28,211 nt of DNA from a virus. Position numbers and translations under genes: made by a program. This document shows, piece after piece, positions 1 to 7,774 of this stretch (positions within the stretch are counted from its first letter, which is position 1; every line of letters starts with the position of its first letter). The notes beneath the pieces were generated by a model that saw only the letters and a program-made list of their open reading frames with translations, made no database searches and was not told the origin of the DNA. The stretch covers positions 1 to 28,211 of the IMG/VR virus record IMGVR_UViG_3300013131_004481. One strand, 5' to 3'.

Positions 1-132
1 CGGTTTGGCTCTCCGCGCAACGTCTATACGGACCTCCCGAAGTCGATGGGCATGAAGCTCGGAGCGTCTGAGGCCATGCCCGAGCTTGGCAACGTCTGGA
101 AGTACACGCCCAACCGGAGGCGAGCGCGATGA
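1..132 (+). CDS. 3' end of an unknown protein (5' part outside window)
   Basis: Frame 1 is open from the first base to a TGA at 130-132 and encodes 43 residues with a basic end (NRRRAR). Its stop overlaps the ATG of the next gene in an ATGA junction, the same packing used through the rest of the plus-strand block, which supports it being coding. The visible residues match no family I recognise. An Arg-rich tail of this sort is common on phage virion or DNA-associated proteins, but that is only a hint. Confidence 0.6.
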   Translation, partial: RFGSPRNVYTDLPKSMGMKLGASEAMPELGNVWKYTPNRRRAR

Positions 133-908
133 GTCGAGAAGCCCTGCATCGTGAGGCGAGGGCGACGATGTCGCAAGCTTTCCGGAACGTGGTTGGAAGA
201 GATCCATCTGTTTCGGAGCTTCAGTACCTGCAGGCGGTCGCGTGGCTTGAAACAAACTACGGCCGTGGCTGGAAGGGCGCCATGGTCGGATCGAACAACT
301 GGGGTGCTGTCCAATGCGGCGCCGTCGGAGGCTCGGCGGGCTGCATTCAGTACGAGGACTCGTACCCGGACGGAACGAAATACAAAGTCAGCTTTCGTAG
401 CTATCCTTCTGCGCTAGCCGGAGCAGAAGACGTCGTACGTCATGTCATCAAGCTTCGCCCCCGAACTGGCGATGCGCTTTCGAGCCAGAGCCCGACTGCG
501 TTTCGTGCTTCGTATGCCATGAGACGTGAAAAGTATTACGGGGGCTTCTGCCCAGCCGCGACAAAGCAGTTTGGTGCCGAGCCTGCCCGCGCAAGCTTCG
601 CTAAACCGGACCGAGACGATGGCACGAGGACTTGCATGCAAGAGGCGGTCAACGCTCATGCCGACTTGACGTTTTCGCTGGCCAAGAGCATCGCCGCTGC
701 GAATGGCGACCCGGTGGTTTTGCCTCGCGGTTCGTTTGACGATGCGGACCGTTGGTGGTTTGGCAAAGACGCGCCGTCGTCTCGTATCGTCACCGACCTT
801 GAAGCCGAAGATTCTTTTCCGTGGCTTGGGGCTACCGTGCTCGTTGGCGGCGGTTTCGCTATTGGTTTCTTCGGTATGCGGTACGCTGAACGTCGCCTGG
901 GCTTGTGA
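129..908 (+). CDS. Lysozyme/transglycosylase-like protein with C-terminal membrane anchor
   Basis: This 259-residue protein probably cleaves peptidoglycan. The N-terminal half (about residues 10-130) has the look of a lysozyme-fold muralytic domain: a helix ending in AWLETNYGRGW with Glu41 as candidate catalytic acid, followed by SNNWGAVQ (about 55-62) and later FRSYPSALAGAEDVVRHV and YAMRREKYYGGF. Residues about 230-250 form one hydrophobic segment followed by RYAERR, a likely membrane anchor with a basic inner end. No signal peptide is visible, so export would need the C-terminal segment or a virion. The start is set by the ATGA overlap with the preceding gene. A virion-associated or lysis hydrolase both fit. 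Moderately sure of the hydrolase fold, unsure of the role. A second, unrelated muralytic enzyme lies at 22657-23316. Confidence 0.6.
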   Translation: MSREALHREARATMSQAFRNVVGRDPSVSELQYLQAVAWLETNYGRGWKGAMVGSNNWGAVQCGAVGGSAGCIQYEDSYPDGTKYKVSFRSYPSALAGAEDVVRHVIKLRPRTGDALSSQSPTAFRASYAMRREKYYGGFCPAATKQFGAEPARASFAKPDRDDGTRTCMQEAVNAHADLTFSLAKSIAAANGDPVVLPRGSFDDADRWWFGKDAPSSRIVTDLEAEDSFPWLGATVLVGGGFAIGFFGMRYAERRLGL

Positions 909-971
909 CTCAGTTTACCGAGTTTGAGCAAGCAAGTCGAAAATTTCATCTCGCGAAAGGTTTGAAAGGCC

Positions 972-2306
972 GTGTCAATCAAGAGGGGATGGGCTGTCGG
1001 TGACGAGAAGGGACCGGATGCGTTTTTTGAGGGAGCATCTTTTGTGGAGGCTCTTTCCGAAGCTGAGAAACTGTATCCAAAGCATACTCGGATCGAGTTC
1101 CAGGGCGATCTAGCCACGCTCGATGAATCGCTTTCAAAGGGCTCGGCCGTTCCGAACCCTGCTCGCGAGACCGCCTCAAAGATGCCTGAGGTTTCCTTGA
1201 AGAGCAGCGGCCTTGGAAAATTCGTCGATGGCCGATGGACAAGCCGAGTGTCCTTTGATCGAGTCCTTGCGATGCCCCTCGATGAGGCGTTCGACCGACT
1301 GTATCCGATCTTCCGTTACAAGTACGACAGCGGGCCCCACAAGGGAATCTACGTCAAAGCGTTCGACGATCTCGCAGGCATGCAGAGTAGCTTCTTGACT
1401 GAGAACTACAAGCTATCCAAAGGGCAGAAGCCTCCAGCCGGAGTTTCAAAGGGACTATCGGCTGGCCCGAACCTCCTGCCGCACAAGCTTGCAGCCGAGT
1501 ATTCGCGCAGGCGGCTACCGATGTCTGGGCTTGGCCTGTGCGTCGGTAGCAACCGAGCCTGTCGAGAGACTTGCCTCGTCTACTCAGGCAGAAATCCCGT
1601 GGCCGATAAAGACGGAAAGGCAAAGCTTGTTCGGACCGAGGCTCTGATTCAAGAACCAGAGGCTTGGGTCCGAATGTGGATTTCTTCGATTGAGAGACAC
1701 GTTCGAAAAGCTTGGAAAGAGGATTCGCTACCTTTCATTCGGCCAAACGTGCTCAGCGACATTCCATGGGAACTCGTCTGCCCAGAGATTTTTGAGTTTT
1801 TCGACCGACGGGAACTCGGCGGAAGAATGCGTAAAACTAGGCTGCGGTTTTACGATTACACCAAGGTGCCTCGTCGCAATGTCAAGCATTTGAACTACGA
1901 CCTGACGTTCAGCTTCAGCGGTGACAACGAGGCTTGGTGCCTTGACGAGCTAAAGCGCGGTCATCGAGTAGCGGTCGTCTACTGGCTTCGCGATCCGAAG
2001 GATACGGTGACCCGCAAAAGATGGAACGGCTACAAGGTCATCGACGGAGACCTGCACGACATGAGGCCGCTCGACCCGGACAATGTCGTTGTCAAGTTGA
2101 CCTACAAGGTTGGCTTCCGTTATATCGAAGGAGGGAAGCTCGTTCGCGTGGCAGCACCTCCGAAGTTCGCCCGCAAGTTCATCACCGAGACGTTTTACGA
2201 TACGGATACGAAAGACGTCATGGTGGCGGCAACCCCACTCGACCTTGGAGCAGAGTCGGCCGCAGACCAGTACCTCAGACCCAATCACGTTGCGATTGAG
2301 CCATGA
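972..2306 (+). CDS. GP88-family phage protein
   Basis: A 444-residue protein with the signature pattern of the phage 'gene product 88' family: a Cys-rich motif LCVGSNRACRETCLVYSGRN near residues 190-209, RPNVLSDIPWE near 257-267, RFYDYTKVPRRN near 292-303, and YDLTFSFSGDNE near 309-320. These blocks occur in the same order in actinobacteriophage GP88 proteins, whose biochemical role is, to my knowledge, unknown. The N-terminal 120 residues are extra and unrecognised. The GTG start at 972 is the first possible start after an in-frame TGA at 963-965, with an AAAGG sequence just upstream. The stop overlaps the next ATG (ATGA). Family assignment is firm; function is not known. Confidence 0.8.
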   Translation: MSIKRGWAVGDEKGPDAFFEGASFVEALSEAEKLYPKHTRIEFQGDLATLDESLSKGSAVPNPARETASKMPEVSLKSSGLGKFVDGRWTSRVSFDRVLAMPLDEAFDRLYPIFRYKYDSGPHKGIYVKAFDDLAGMQSSFLTENYKLSKGQKPPAGVSKGLSAGPNLLPHKLAAEYSRRRLPMSGLGLCVGSNRACRETCLVYSGRNPVADKDGKAKLVRTEALIQEPEAWVRMWISSIERHVRKAWKEDSLPFIRPNVLSDIPWELVCPEIFEFFDRRELGGRMRKTRLRFYDYTKVPRRNVKHLNYDLTFSFSGDNEAWCLDELKRGHRVAVVYWLRDPKDTVTRKRWNGYKVIDGDLHDMRPLDPDNVVVKLTYKVGFRYIEGGKLVRVAAPPKFARKFITETFYDTDTKDVMVAATPLDLGAESAADQYLRPNHVAIEP

Positions 2307-2683
2307 GAGCACGGCTGATCTCGCTCGTGACGACGCTATCGCTTTTGCCGGGCGCCATGGTCCTTGCAGCGGCCCGAAGCCTGCTCGCCGCGGTTTACGT
2401 AGCAAGCTTCATCGTTACGCTGCTGTATCACGCTTCTATCGAGCAAAAATTCAAGCGACTCGACCACGTGCTCGCTTACGGCATTATTTTTTCCAATACG
2501 TGGATGACCTTCCATACGAAGGTAGTTCCCTGCGCGTTGGCTGGGCTTGGATGCGTCATCTTGGCGCTTGTCGCGTATCGGTACGCCAGGCTCAATCCAT
2601 CCCGATACGATGCGGCTCATGGGCTTTGGCACGTTCTGTCCGGCGCCGCTGGGTATGCGTTTGCTTCTGGCTACGCGGGGTGA
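2303..2683 (+). CDS. Small membrane protein with alkaline-ceramidase/CREST-like zinc-site pattern
   Basis: A 126-residue protein with four or five hydrophobic segments (about 5-22, 26-43, 55-70, 76-92 and 108-124). It carries the residues that define the CREST superfamily (alkaline ceramidases, PAQR receptors, Per1, SID-1, TMEM8): LLYH with His43, then Asp54 exactly 11 residues later in KRLDHVLAYG, and a C-terminal HGLWHVLSG with His106 and His110 (HxxxH). In alkaline ceramidases the three His bind zinc and the Asp is catalytic. The Ser four residues before the first His is Thr39 here. The protein is about half the length of eukaryotic members, so it may be a minimal bacterial or phage version, or convergent. 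It starts with an ATGA overlap behind GP88. Membrane location is confident; hydrolase activity is inference. Confidence 0.55.
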   Translation: MRARLISLVTTLSLLPGAMVLAAARSLLAAVYVASFIVTLLYHASIEQKFKRLDHVLAYGIIFSNTWMTFHTKVVPCALAGLGCVILALVAYRYARLNPSRYDAAHGLWHVLSGAAGYAFASGYAG

Positions 2684-2739
2684 AGCGCGACGGGTTGAGT
2701 TGACATCTTGGCACCGCGCGAGCTACATCAAGCTTGCCG

Positions 2740-4434
2740 ATGAGTACGACTGTCGCGGCTAGGCCAACGTGTCCCTATGCTTTAGGCGAGCGGGTTCTTG
2801 ATCTTCGTGGCAACGAGCGGTTCGTCTGCTGGATCGATCCCTCGGGAAAGCGTTTTGGGCTTGGCTCTACGGCAACGCAATCCTTTGGCTTCGAGTTCGC
2901 TTCGATTCAAGAGATCGTCCGCTGCCCTCCCGAAGTCACATCGACCCGAAAGGCTCCTGGGTCTGCTTTCAAGCATCAAGCGGAAGGGATTCGGTGGCTT
3001 GACCACTTCAAGTCATGTCTGCTCGCGGACGAGCCTGGGCTTGGCAAGACGATGCAGGCGTGCGTGGCGGCCGACCCGCGCATCGTCATCGTGTGCCCTG
3101 CGGCGATGCGAATTGAATGGCAACGCGAGCTTGCTCGATGGCGCCCGGAACTCCAGGCGTACATCGTCAGCGGAACGAAGCCTCTCGACGTCGGCCTCGT
3201 GGCTCAGTTCGACGCTGTCATCGTCAACTTTGATGTCGTTGCCTTTCACGTCGAGGCACTTACGAAGCTTCCGATTGCAACGCTGATTGTGGATGAAGCG
3301 CACAACGTCAAGACGTTGAAGGCAACCGGCAAGACAAAAAAGGTCTCCGGCAGCAAGCGTGCCATGGCCGTTGCGGAGCTTGCTCGGCACACCGATCCAA
3401 AGCGGTTCTTTCTGACCGGAACGCCGGTTGAGAATCGTCCCATCGAAATCTGGCCGCTCCTTTTCATGATCGACCCGTCGTTCTGGGGCGACTACGTGGC
3501 TTTCGGCAGGAAGTTTTGCGATGGCAAGCTTACCGAGGTAGGCCGTCGTTGTCAGCGCGTCAAAACCTGGGATTTCTCTGGGGCCTCAAACATTCCGAGG
3601 CTTCACCAGTTGCTCAGTCGCTCGATGCTTCGGCGAAGGAAGGAGCTTCTCGACCTGCCGCCAAAGAGTCGCCAGACCCTGTACGTGCCGCTCGATGATG
3701 CGACAGCGCGCGAGTACGGGCAGGCCTTTCGCGACTTCGTCTCGTGGGTTCGCGAGAGCGGAGGCCCGGTTGCTGTGCTCAAGCATCTGGCGGCACCAGC
3801 CGTCACGAAGCTCACCGCCCTCCGAAAGCTCGCGGCTCGCGGAAAACTTGAAGCTGCGACAGACTGGATCGTGGCGCATGCGGAGGGTACGCGGCGACCG
3901 CTCGTGGTCATGGCGCACCATCGCGACGTGACGGCAGGGCTTTCCGATGTCCTAGGCTCAAAGGAATTTCACGATGGAATTTCTGTTCGTCCGTTCCGCG
4001 TCGGGAAGATCGTCGGAGGAATGTCGGAGACCGAGCGAACCGCCGACAAGGATGCCTTTCAGCGTGGCGAACTTGACGTCATCGTTTGCTCGATCCAGGC
4101 CGCTGGCGTTGGCCTCACGCTCACGCGAGCAAGTGAAATGCTGTTCATCGAGCGCGCGTGGAAGCCTGCGCTGCTTGTCCAGGCCGAAGACCGAATCTAC
4201 CGAATCGGCCAAAAGAATCACGTGACGATCACGTACATGGACGCCGCTGGCACGGTGGACGAATGGCTGAAAGAACTGCTTGTGGATAAGCAGTCGACCG
4301 TCGCTGGGATCGTGGACGGCATCGAACTCGACGAGCAACAAGCAGAAGCCTTCGTGCTCGGCAAGGTGCTTGGCGTCGAAAGTTCGTGCGAAGATTTCTC
4401 GACAGGACAGCAGAACCTTCCTCATGCCCGTTGA
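2740..4434 (+). CDS. SNF2-family (superfamily 2) DNA-dependent ATPase/helicase, first copy
   Basis: A 564-residue SNF2-type DNA translocase. All core motifs are visible: Walker A DEPGLGKT (97-104), Walker B VDEAH (184-188), LTGTPVENRP (motif III region, about 221), and in the second RecA-like lobe GVGLTLTRASEMLFIERAW followed by QAEDRIYRIGQ. There is an N-terminal extension of about 75 residues and no additional C-terminal domain, so it resembles compact SMARCAL1-like ATPases. The ATG at 2740 is preferred over an in-frame TTG two codons upstream. It follows the membrane protein gene after 56 bp. Likely roles are fork or recombination-intermediate remodelling, or removal of proteins from phage DNA. 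A second SNF2 gene of almost the same length lies at 17955-19664, but its N-terminus is different. Confidence 0.93.
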   Translation: MSTTVAARPTCPYALGERVLDLRGNERFVCWIDPSGKRFGLGSTATQSFGFEFASIQEIVRCPPEVTSTRKAPGSAFKHQAEGIRWLDHFKSCLLADEPGLGKTMQACVAADPRIVIVCPAAMRIEWQRELARWRPELQAYIVSGTKPLDVGLVAQFDAVIVNFDVVAFHVEALTKLPIATLIVDEAHNVKTLKATGKTKKVSGSKRAMAVAELARHTDPKRFFLTGTPVENRPIEIWPLLFMIDPSFWGDYVAFGRKFCDGKLTEVGRRCQRVKTWDFSGASNIPRLHQLLSRSMLRRRKELLDLPPKSRQTLYVPLDDATAREYGQAFRDFVSWVRESGGPVAVLKHLAAPAVTKLTALRKLAARGKLEAATDWIVAHAEGTRRPLVVMAHHRDVTAGLSDVLGSKEFHDGISVRPFRVGKIVGGMSETERTADKDAFQRGELDVIVCSIQAAGVGLTLTRASEMLFIERAWKPALLVQAEDRIYRIGQKNHVTITYMDAAGTVDEWLKELLVDKQSTVAGIVDGIELDEQQAEAFVLGKVLGVESSCEDFSTGQQNLPHAR

Positions 4435-4459
4435 CAGTTTGGAAACGGGTTCCTATGGT
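4431..4459 (+). promoter_or_regulatory. Strong sigma-70-type promoter before the 4486 gene
   Basis: A perfect -35 box TTGACA (4431-4436) is separated by 17 bases from TATGGT (4454-4459), which differs from the consensus -10 in two positions. Transcription would begin near 4466, 20 bases before the ATG at 4486, and an AAAGGGA ribosome-binding site lies at 4470-4475. The -35 overlaps the stop codon of the SNF2 gene, so it uncouples the next two genes from the upstream block. Confidence 0.7.
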
Positions 4460-4485
4460 GTGCAAACCGAAAGGGAACACACGCT

Positions 4486-4905
4486 ATGAGAACTGGAACC
4501 AAAAGAGCATTCGTTTTGAGCCAGCCAACCACGATGTCTGCGAAAGAGGTCATCAAGAAGGCCGAAGAGCAGAACATCAAGCTTACCGAGGGATACGTCT
4601 ACAACATTCGAGCCTCGCTCAACAAGAAAGACTCGAAGAAGGCTTTCGGGCTAACGTCGCCGACTCTTGCGAAGGCCAAGGTCAAAGCGCGGCAAAAGCT
4701 TCACAAGCTTCGGGAGATCGCTCGTGACGCTCAGGCAAAGCGCCAGGGGTACGACTTTTCACGGGGCGAAGACCTCTCGGGCCGAATCGACATCATCTTT
4801 GATGCGAATAGCAAGGCTCAGGCGAACTTCTTCAAGGCTCTCGATGCGATGATCGAGGATCGTGTTCGTCACATCATGGCGAGCCTTGCGTCCGGGGTGA
4901 AGTGA
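4486..4905 (+). CDS. Small basic protein with probable helical DNA-binding N-terminus
   Basis: A 139-residue Lys/Arg-rich protein. Residues 8-45 (FVLSQPTTMSAKEVIKKA, then KLTEGYVYNIRASLNKK) match a recurrent small module, familiar to me from high-GC delta-proteobacterial proteins, in which a variant of 'SQP..paKEVveKA...gikls...VYniRs' forms what looks like an HTH. Residues 60-85 are a charged coiled-coil-like helix and the C-terminus is again helical. It has its own promoter (4431-4459) and overlaps the UvrD gene by GTGA, so both are probably co-expressed. A transcriptional regulator or nucleoid-associated role is likely but unproven. Confidence 0.7.
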   Translation: MRTGTKRAFVLSQPTTMSAKEVIKKAEEQNIKLTEGYVYNIRASLNKKDSKKAFGLTSPTLAKAKVKARQKLHKLREIARDAQAKRQGYDFSRGEDLSGRIDIIFDANSKAQANFFKALDAMIEDRVRHIMASLASGVK

Positions 4906-6893
4906 GCCTGAACCAAGCTCAGCAGCGGGCCGTCGACCACGGTGACGGCCCGCTTCTTATCAACGCGACGGCTGGGAGCGGCAAGACCCGTGCGATCACG
5001 CAGCGGGCTGCTTCGCTCCTCAGCCGGGGCGTTGAACCTCGTCGGCTTCTGCTCGTGACCTTCACGAACAAGGCTGCCAAGGAGATGAAAGAACGGATAG
5101 CCGCTATCGTCGGGAAGGCTCAGGCGGATGCCATCTGGGCGGGCACGTTCCATTCGGTCTGCTGCCGCCTTCTCCGGTCCTTCGAGCAGGACGCGAGCCG
5201 AGAGAGCCGAAAGAAGGACTTCAGCATCTACGATGAAGATGACGTCCTCGGGTGCATCAAGGGCGCGATGGGGGAGTTGAACATCGACCCAAAGAAGGTC
5301 AAGCCTCAAGACTTGCGCGAGTTCATCAGTCGCGCGAAGAGCGACGGCATGGCGCCCGAAGATTTGCGCGACGTGGATGCGTCCGATGAGCTTGCCTCTG
5401 ACCAGAAGTCCATCTGGCTTCGGTACGAGCAGATTCTGAAGGGCAACAACGCCTTCGATTTCGACGATCTCTTGAACGTCGTCATGCGCGCGGCTGAGAG
5501 GCGCGATGAGCTTGGCGAGTACCTTCGGCGCAAGTGGTCGCATGTCTTGGTCGACGAGTACCAAGACACAAGCGAAGTGCAGTTCCGAATCGTCAAGGCA
5601 TTCGCATCGAGCCGCAACCTGTCCGTCGTGGGCGACGTCAACCAGTCGCTCTATGCGTGGCGCGGCGCTCGCCCCCAAAACATCATTGACTTTGCTCGGG
5701 TGCATTATCCGGACGCGGTCGTCGTCGACATGAAGACGAACTACCGCTCAACGAAGAACATCGTCGCTTGCGCGAATGCGTTCGTCTCGAACGGAGACGC
5801 CGAGACCGGCAACCGGACGGGGGACAAGGTCTTCATCAAGGGGTTCAAAGACGAGGATGCCGAGGCGCGCTTCGTCGCCAGCGCCATCGAGGAACGCATT
5901 CACTTTGGAACGCCTGCGAAGGAATGCGTCGTTTTGTACCGAAACCACGTCCTCTCAAGGGCCATCGAAGACGAGCTTCGAAACCGTGGCATGCGGTACG
6001 ACATTGTCGGTGGCATCACCTTCTACGAAAGGAAGGTCGTCCGAGATGCGCTCGCGTACCTCCGTCTGCTCGTCAACCCGGATTCGAACCTCGATTTCGA
6101 GCGCGTCATCAACAACCCCTCGCGAGGTCTCGGAGACAAAGCCGTCTCGAAGATCCGCGAGCGCGCCCGCGAGCGAGGCTTAAGCTTTTCGAGGGGCGTT
6201 CAGACGGCGCTTGCCGAAAACATCGTCACTGGCAAGGCGCAAGAGAACCTCATGCGGTTCTTCTACCTCTACCGGCAGGCGACTGAGATGCTGTCGAAAG
6301 AGTCCGCGAGCAGGGTTGCCGACTTCCTGCTGACCGCAAGCGGCTATCGGAAGATGCTTCACGACAAGGTGGAGAGGCTTCGAAGCGAGCGGCGCCATGC
6401 CGACATGGAGAAAGCCGCTCGCGACATGGAGCACGTCGAGGCGTTCGTTGCGGCTATCGGTGCCTACGAACGTCGAGTCTCGAACCCGACGCTTGCTGGT
6501 TACCTGGAGGAGGTGTCGCTCATCACCGCTCAGGACGATGCGAAAGGAGACAAGGTCTTGCTTTCGACGATCCATGGGTACAAGGGCCTTGAAGCAGACG
6601 CCGTATGGGTCGTCGGCTTTGAGCATGGCATTCTTCCAAGCGGCGACGATGCTCAGACCGTCGAAGAGGAAAAGCGCGTCGCGTTTGTGGCGTGCTCTCG
6701 TGCCAGAAAATGGATGTGGATCACGTACGCCAACGAGCGTATGCGGTACGGCAAGTATCAGCCGACAGGTCCGAGCGAGTTTCTTGATCTGATTTCGAAG
6801 GACTGCTCAGACTGGCCCGAACGTGACGAAGAGCAGAGGCTTATCAAGCCACGCGAGGACTTCAACATCGGGCTCGATGATTGGTTGAACTAA
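4902..6893 (+). CDS. UvrD/PcrA/Rep-type superfamily 1A DNA helicase
   Basis: A 663-residue ATP-dependent 3'-5' DNA helicase by family. Motifs in order: Q-motif LNQAQQRAV (3-11), Walker A ATAGSGKT (22-29), Ia VTFTNKAAKEM, II LVDEYQDTS (about 216-224), III VVGDVNQSLYAWRGA, IV NYRSTKNI, V LLSTIHGYKGLEADAVWVVG, and VI EEEKRVAFVACSRARKW. The length is slightly below that of cellular UvrD/PcrA (about 720), mainly because it ends soon after motif VI and lacks the C-terminal tail used for RNA-polymerase binding in PcrA. The GTG start overlaps the preceding stop (GTGA). It lies 10 bp from the convergent ART gene with no terminator between. Probably acts in phage replication or recombination. Confidence 0.95.
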   Translation: MSLNQAQQRAVDHGDGPLLINATAGSGKTRAITQRAASLLSRGVEPRRLLLVTFTNKAAKEMKERIAAIVGKAQADAIWAGTFHSVCCRLLRSFEQDASRESRKKDFSIYDEDDVLGCIKGAMGELNIDPKKVKPQDLREFISRAKSDGMAPEDLRDVDASDELASDQKSIWLRYEQILKGNNAFDFDDLLNVVMRAAERRDELGEYLRRKWSHVLVDEYQDTSEVQFRIVKAFASSRNLSVVGDVNQSLYAWRGARPQNIIDFARVHYPDAVVVDMKTNYRSTKNIVACANAFVSNGDAETGNRTGDKVFIKGFKDEDAEARFVASAIEERIHFGTPAKECVVLYRNHVLSRAIEDELRNRGMRYDIVGGITFYERKVVRDALAYLRLLVNPDSNLDFERVINNPSRGLGDKAVSKIRERARERGLSFSRGVQTALAENIVTGKAQENLMRFFYLYRQATEMLSKESASRVADFLLTASGYRKMLHDKVERLRSERRHADMEKAARDMEHVEAFVAAIGAYERRVSNPTLAGYLEEVSLITAQDDAKGDKVLLSTIHGYKGLEADAVWVVGFEHGILPSGDDAQTVEEEKRVAFVACSRARKWMWITYANERMRYGKYQPTGPSEFLDLISKDCSDWPERDEEQRLIKPREDFNIGLDDWLN

Positions 6894-6903
6894 GTCGGCG
6901 CGA

Positions 6904-7773
6904 TCAGACGTCGAACTCGTACCATTCGTATCCGCTCGGAATGTTGCTGATAACCGCGCCGTGGCCCTCCGCGACCTCGGGGTTAATCGAGATTTCATAG
7001 TCGCCTTCACGTTCATCTCGGATGTGAACGAGGCGCCGAGCATCGAGAGAGAAGTCCTTGCGACTTTTCTGAGAGGCTAGCTTCCCTATCTTTTTGTTCG
7101 ATAGAACGAATATTTTGTGGACGCACTTTGGGTCGCATGGCTTGACCCAGATTTCTGCCTCGTTCGCTAAGCCACTTTCGCTGTCCGAGCCCCATCCCGC
7201 AATATCTTTCACAGACAGCTTCGAAACGATGAGGACTCCAGATTTTGGAATCTTCCGAGGCGTTTTTACTCTAGCGATTCCCCACGAGCCGCCCGACTTA
7301 AGCGCAAATAGGATGGAAACAACACTATTCAAGCTGTAGTTGTCAAAATGTTCCTGTTCAGTCGTTGCTTGTGCGGCACGAGCCTTTTGGTACGCTTTGT
7401 ATGACGACAAGAAGCTTGATAGCCCATTCCATTCGATGCCATGAAGGCCGCGATACGCAAAGATTTTCCCGTCGGACATTTCTTCGAAAAATGTCTTAAT
7501 GCTGAGCTGGTACGCCTTTCTTCGTAGCGAATCCTCATTAGTCCCTTCTTTGCCTGGGTATTGGGCGGTAAGGGGGAAATCGGCCTTGTCGATAGCCTGG
7601 AACAGATTTCCATATCCAACGTCGGTATTCGCTCCGACGAACAGAAATTTCGAAAAGCCGTACGGATCGCTAAATGATGCACCAAGTTCTGTCTTAATGC
7701 ACGAAACTACATCCTTATAGTTTTGAAGGGCGTCCTTGTATTGAGAAGCTGTCAGTTCCTTAATTTTTACCAT
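6904..7773 (-). CDS. Putative ADP-ribosyltransferase-like protein (R-S-E pattern), AT-rich
   Basis: A 289-residue protein I could not assign to a named family. It contains a plausible R-S-E ADP-ribosyltransferase triad: Arg108 in FAYRGLHG, a Ser-rich strand YSLNSVVSILFA (147-158), and Glu205/Glu207 in ANEAEIWV (ExE). These occur in the right order and spacing for cholera-toxin/VIP2/MuF-toxin type ARTs, which modify Arg or other residues. The N-terminal 90 residues are helical and unassigned; the C-terminus has no signal or membrane segment. The ATG at 7773 has an AGGTGA site upstream; a GTG at 7782 is an alternative. The start is one base after the stop of the gene above, implying coupling. 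Base composition is visibly more AT-rich than all neighbours, suggesting recent acquisition. A toxin or host-modifying role is inference. Confidence 0.45.
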   Translation of the reverse strand: MVKIKELTASQYKDALQNYKDVVSCIKTELGASFSDPYGFSKFLFVGANTDVGYGNLFQAIDKADFPLTAQYPGKEGTNEDSLRRKAYQLSIKTFFEEMSDGKIFAYRGLHGIEWNGLSSFLSSYKAYQKARAAQATTEQEHFDNYSLNSVVSILFALKSGGSWGIARVKTPRKIPKSGVLIVSKLSVKDIAGWGSDSESGLANEAEIWVKPCDPKCVHKIFVLSNKKIGKLASQKSRKDFSLDARRLVHIRDEREGDYEISINPEVAEGHGAVISNIPSGYEWYEFDV

Positions 7774-7774
7774 G

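Noticed and set aside
905-1003. 32-codon reading frame starting with a GTGA overlap after the lysozyme-like gene
   Set aside because: It overlaps the start of the GP88 gene by 32 bases in another frame and has no recognisable content; its good overlap could be chance.
2700-2729. TTGACA with an 18-base spacer to TACATC as promoter of the first SNF2 gene
   Set aside because: The -10 is poor and the implied start is only a few bases from the ATG at 2740, leaving no room for a leader.
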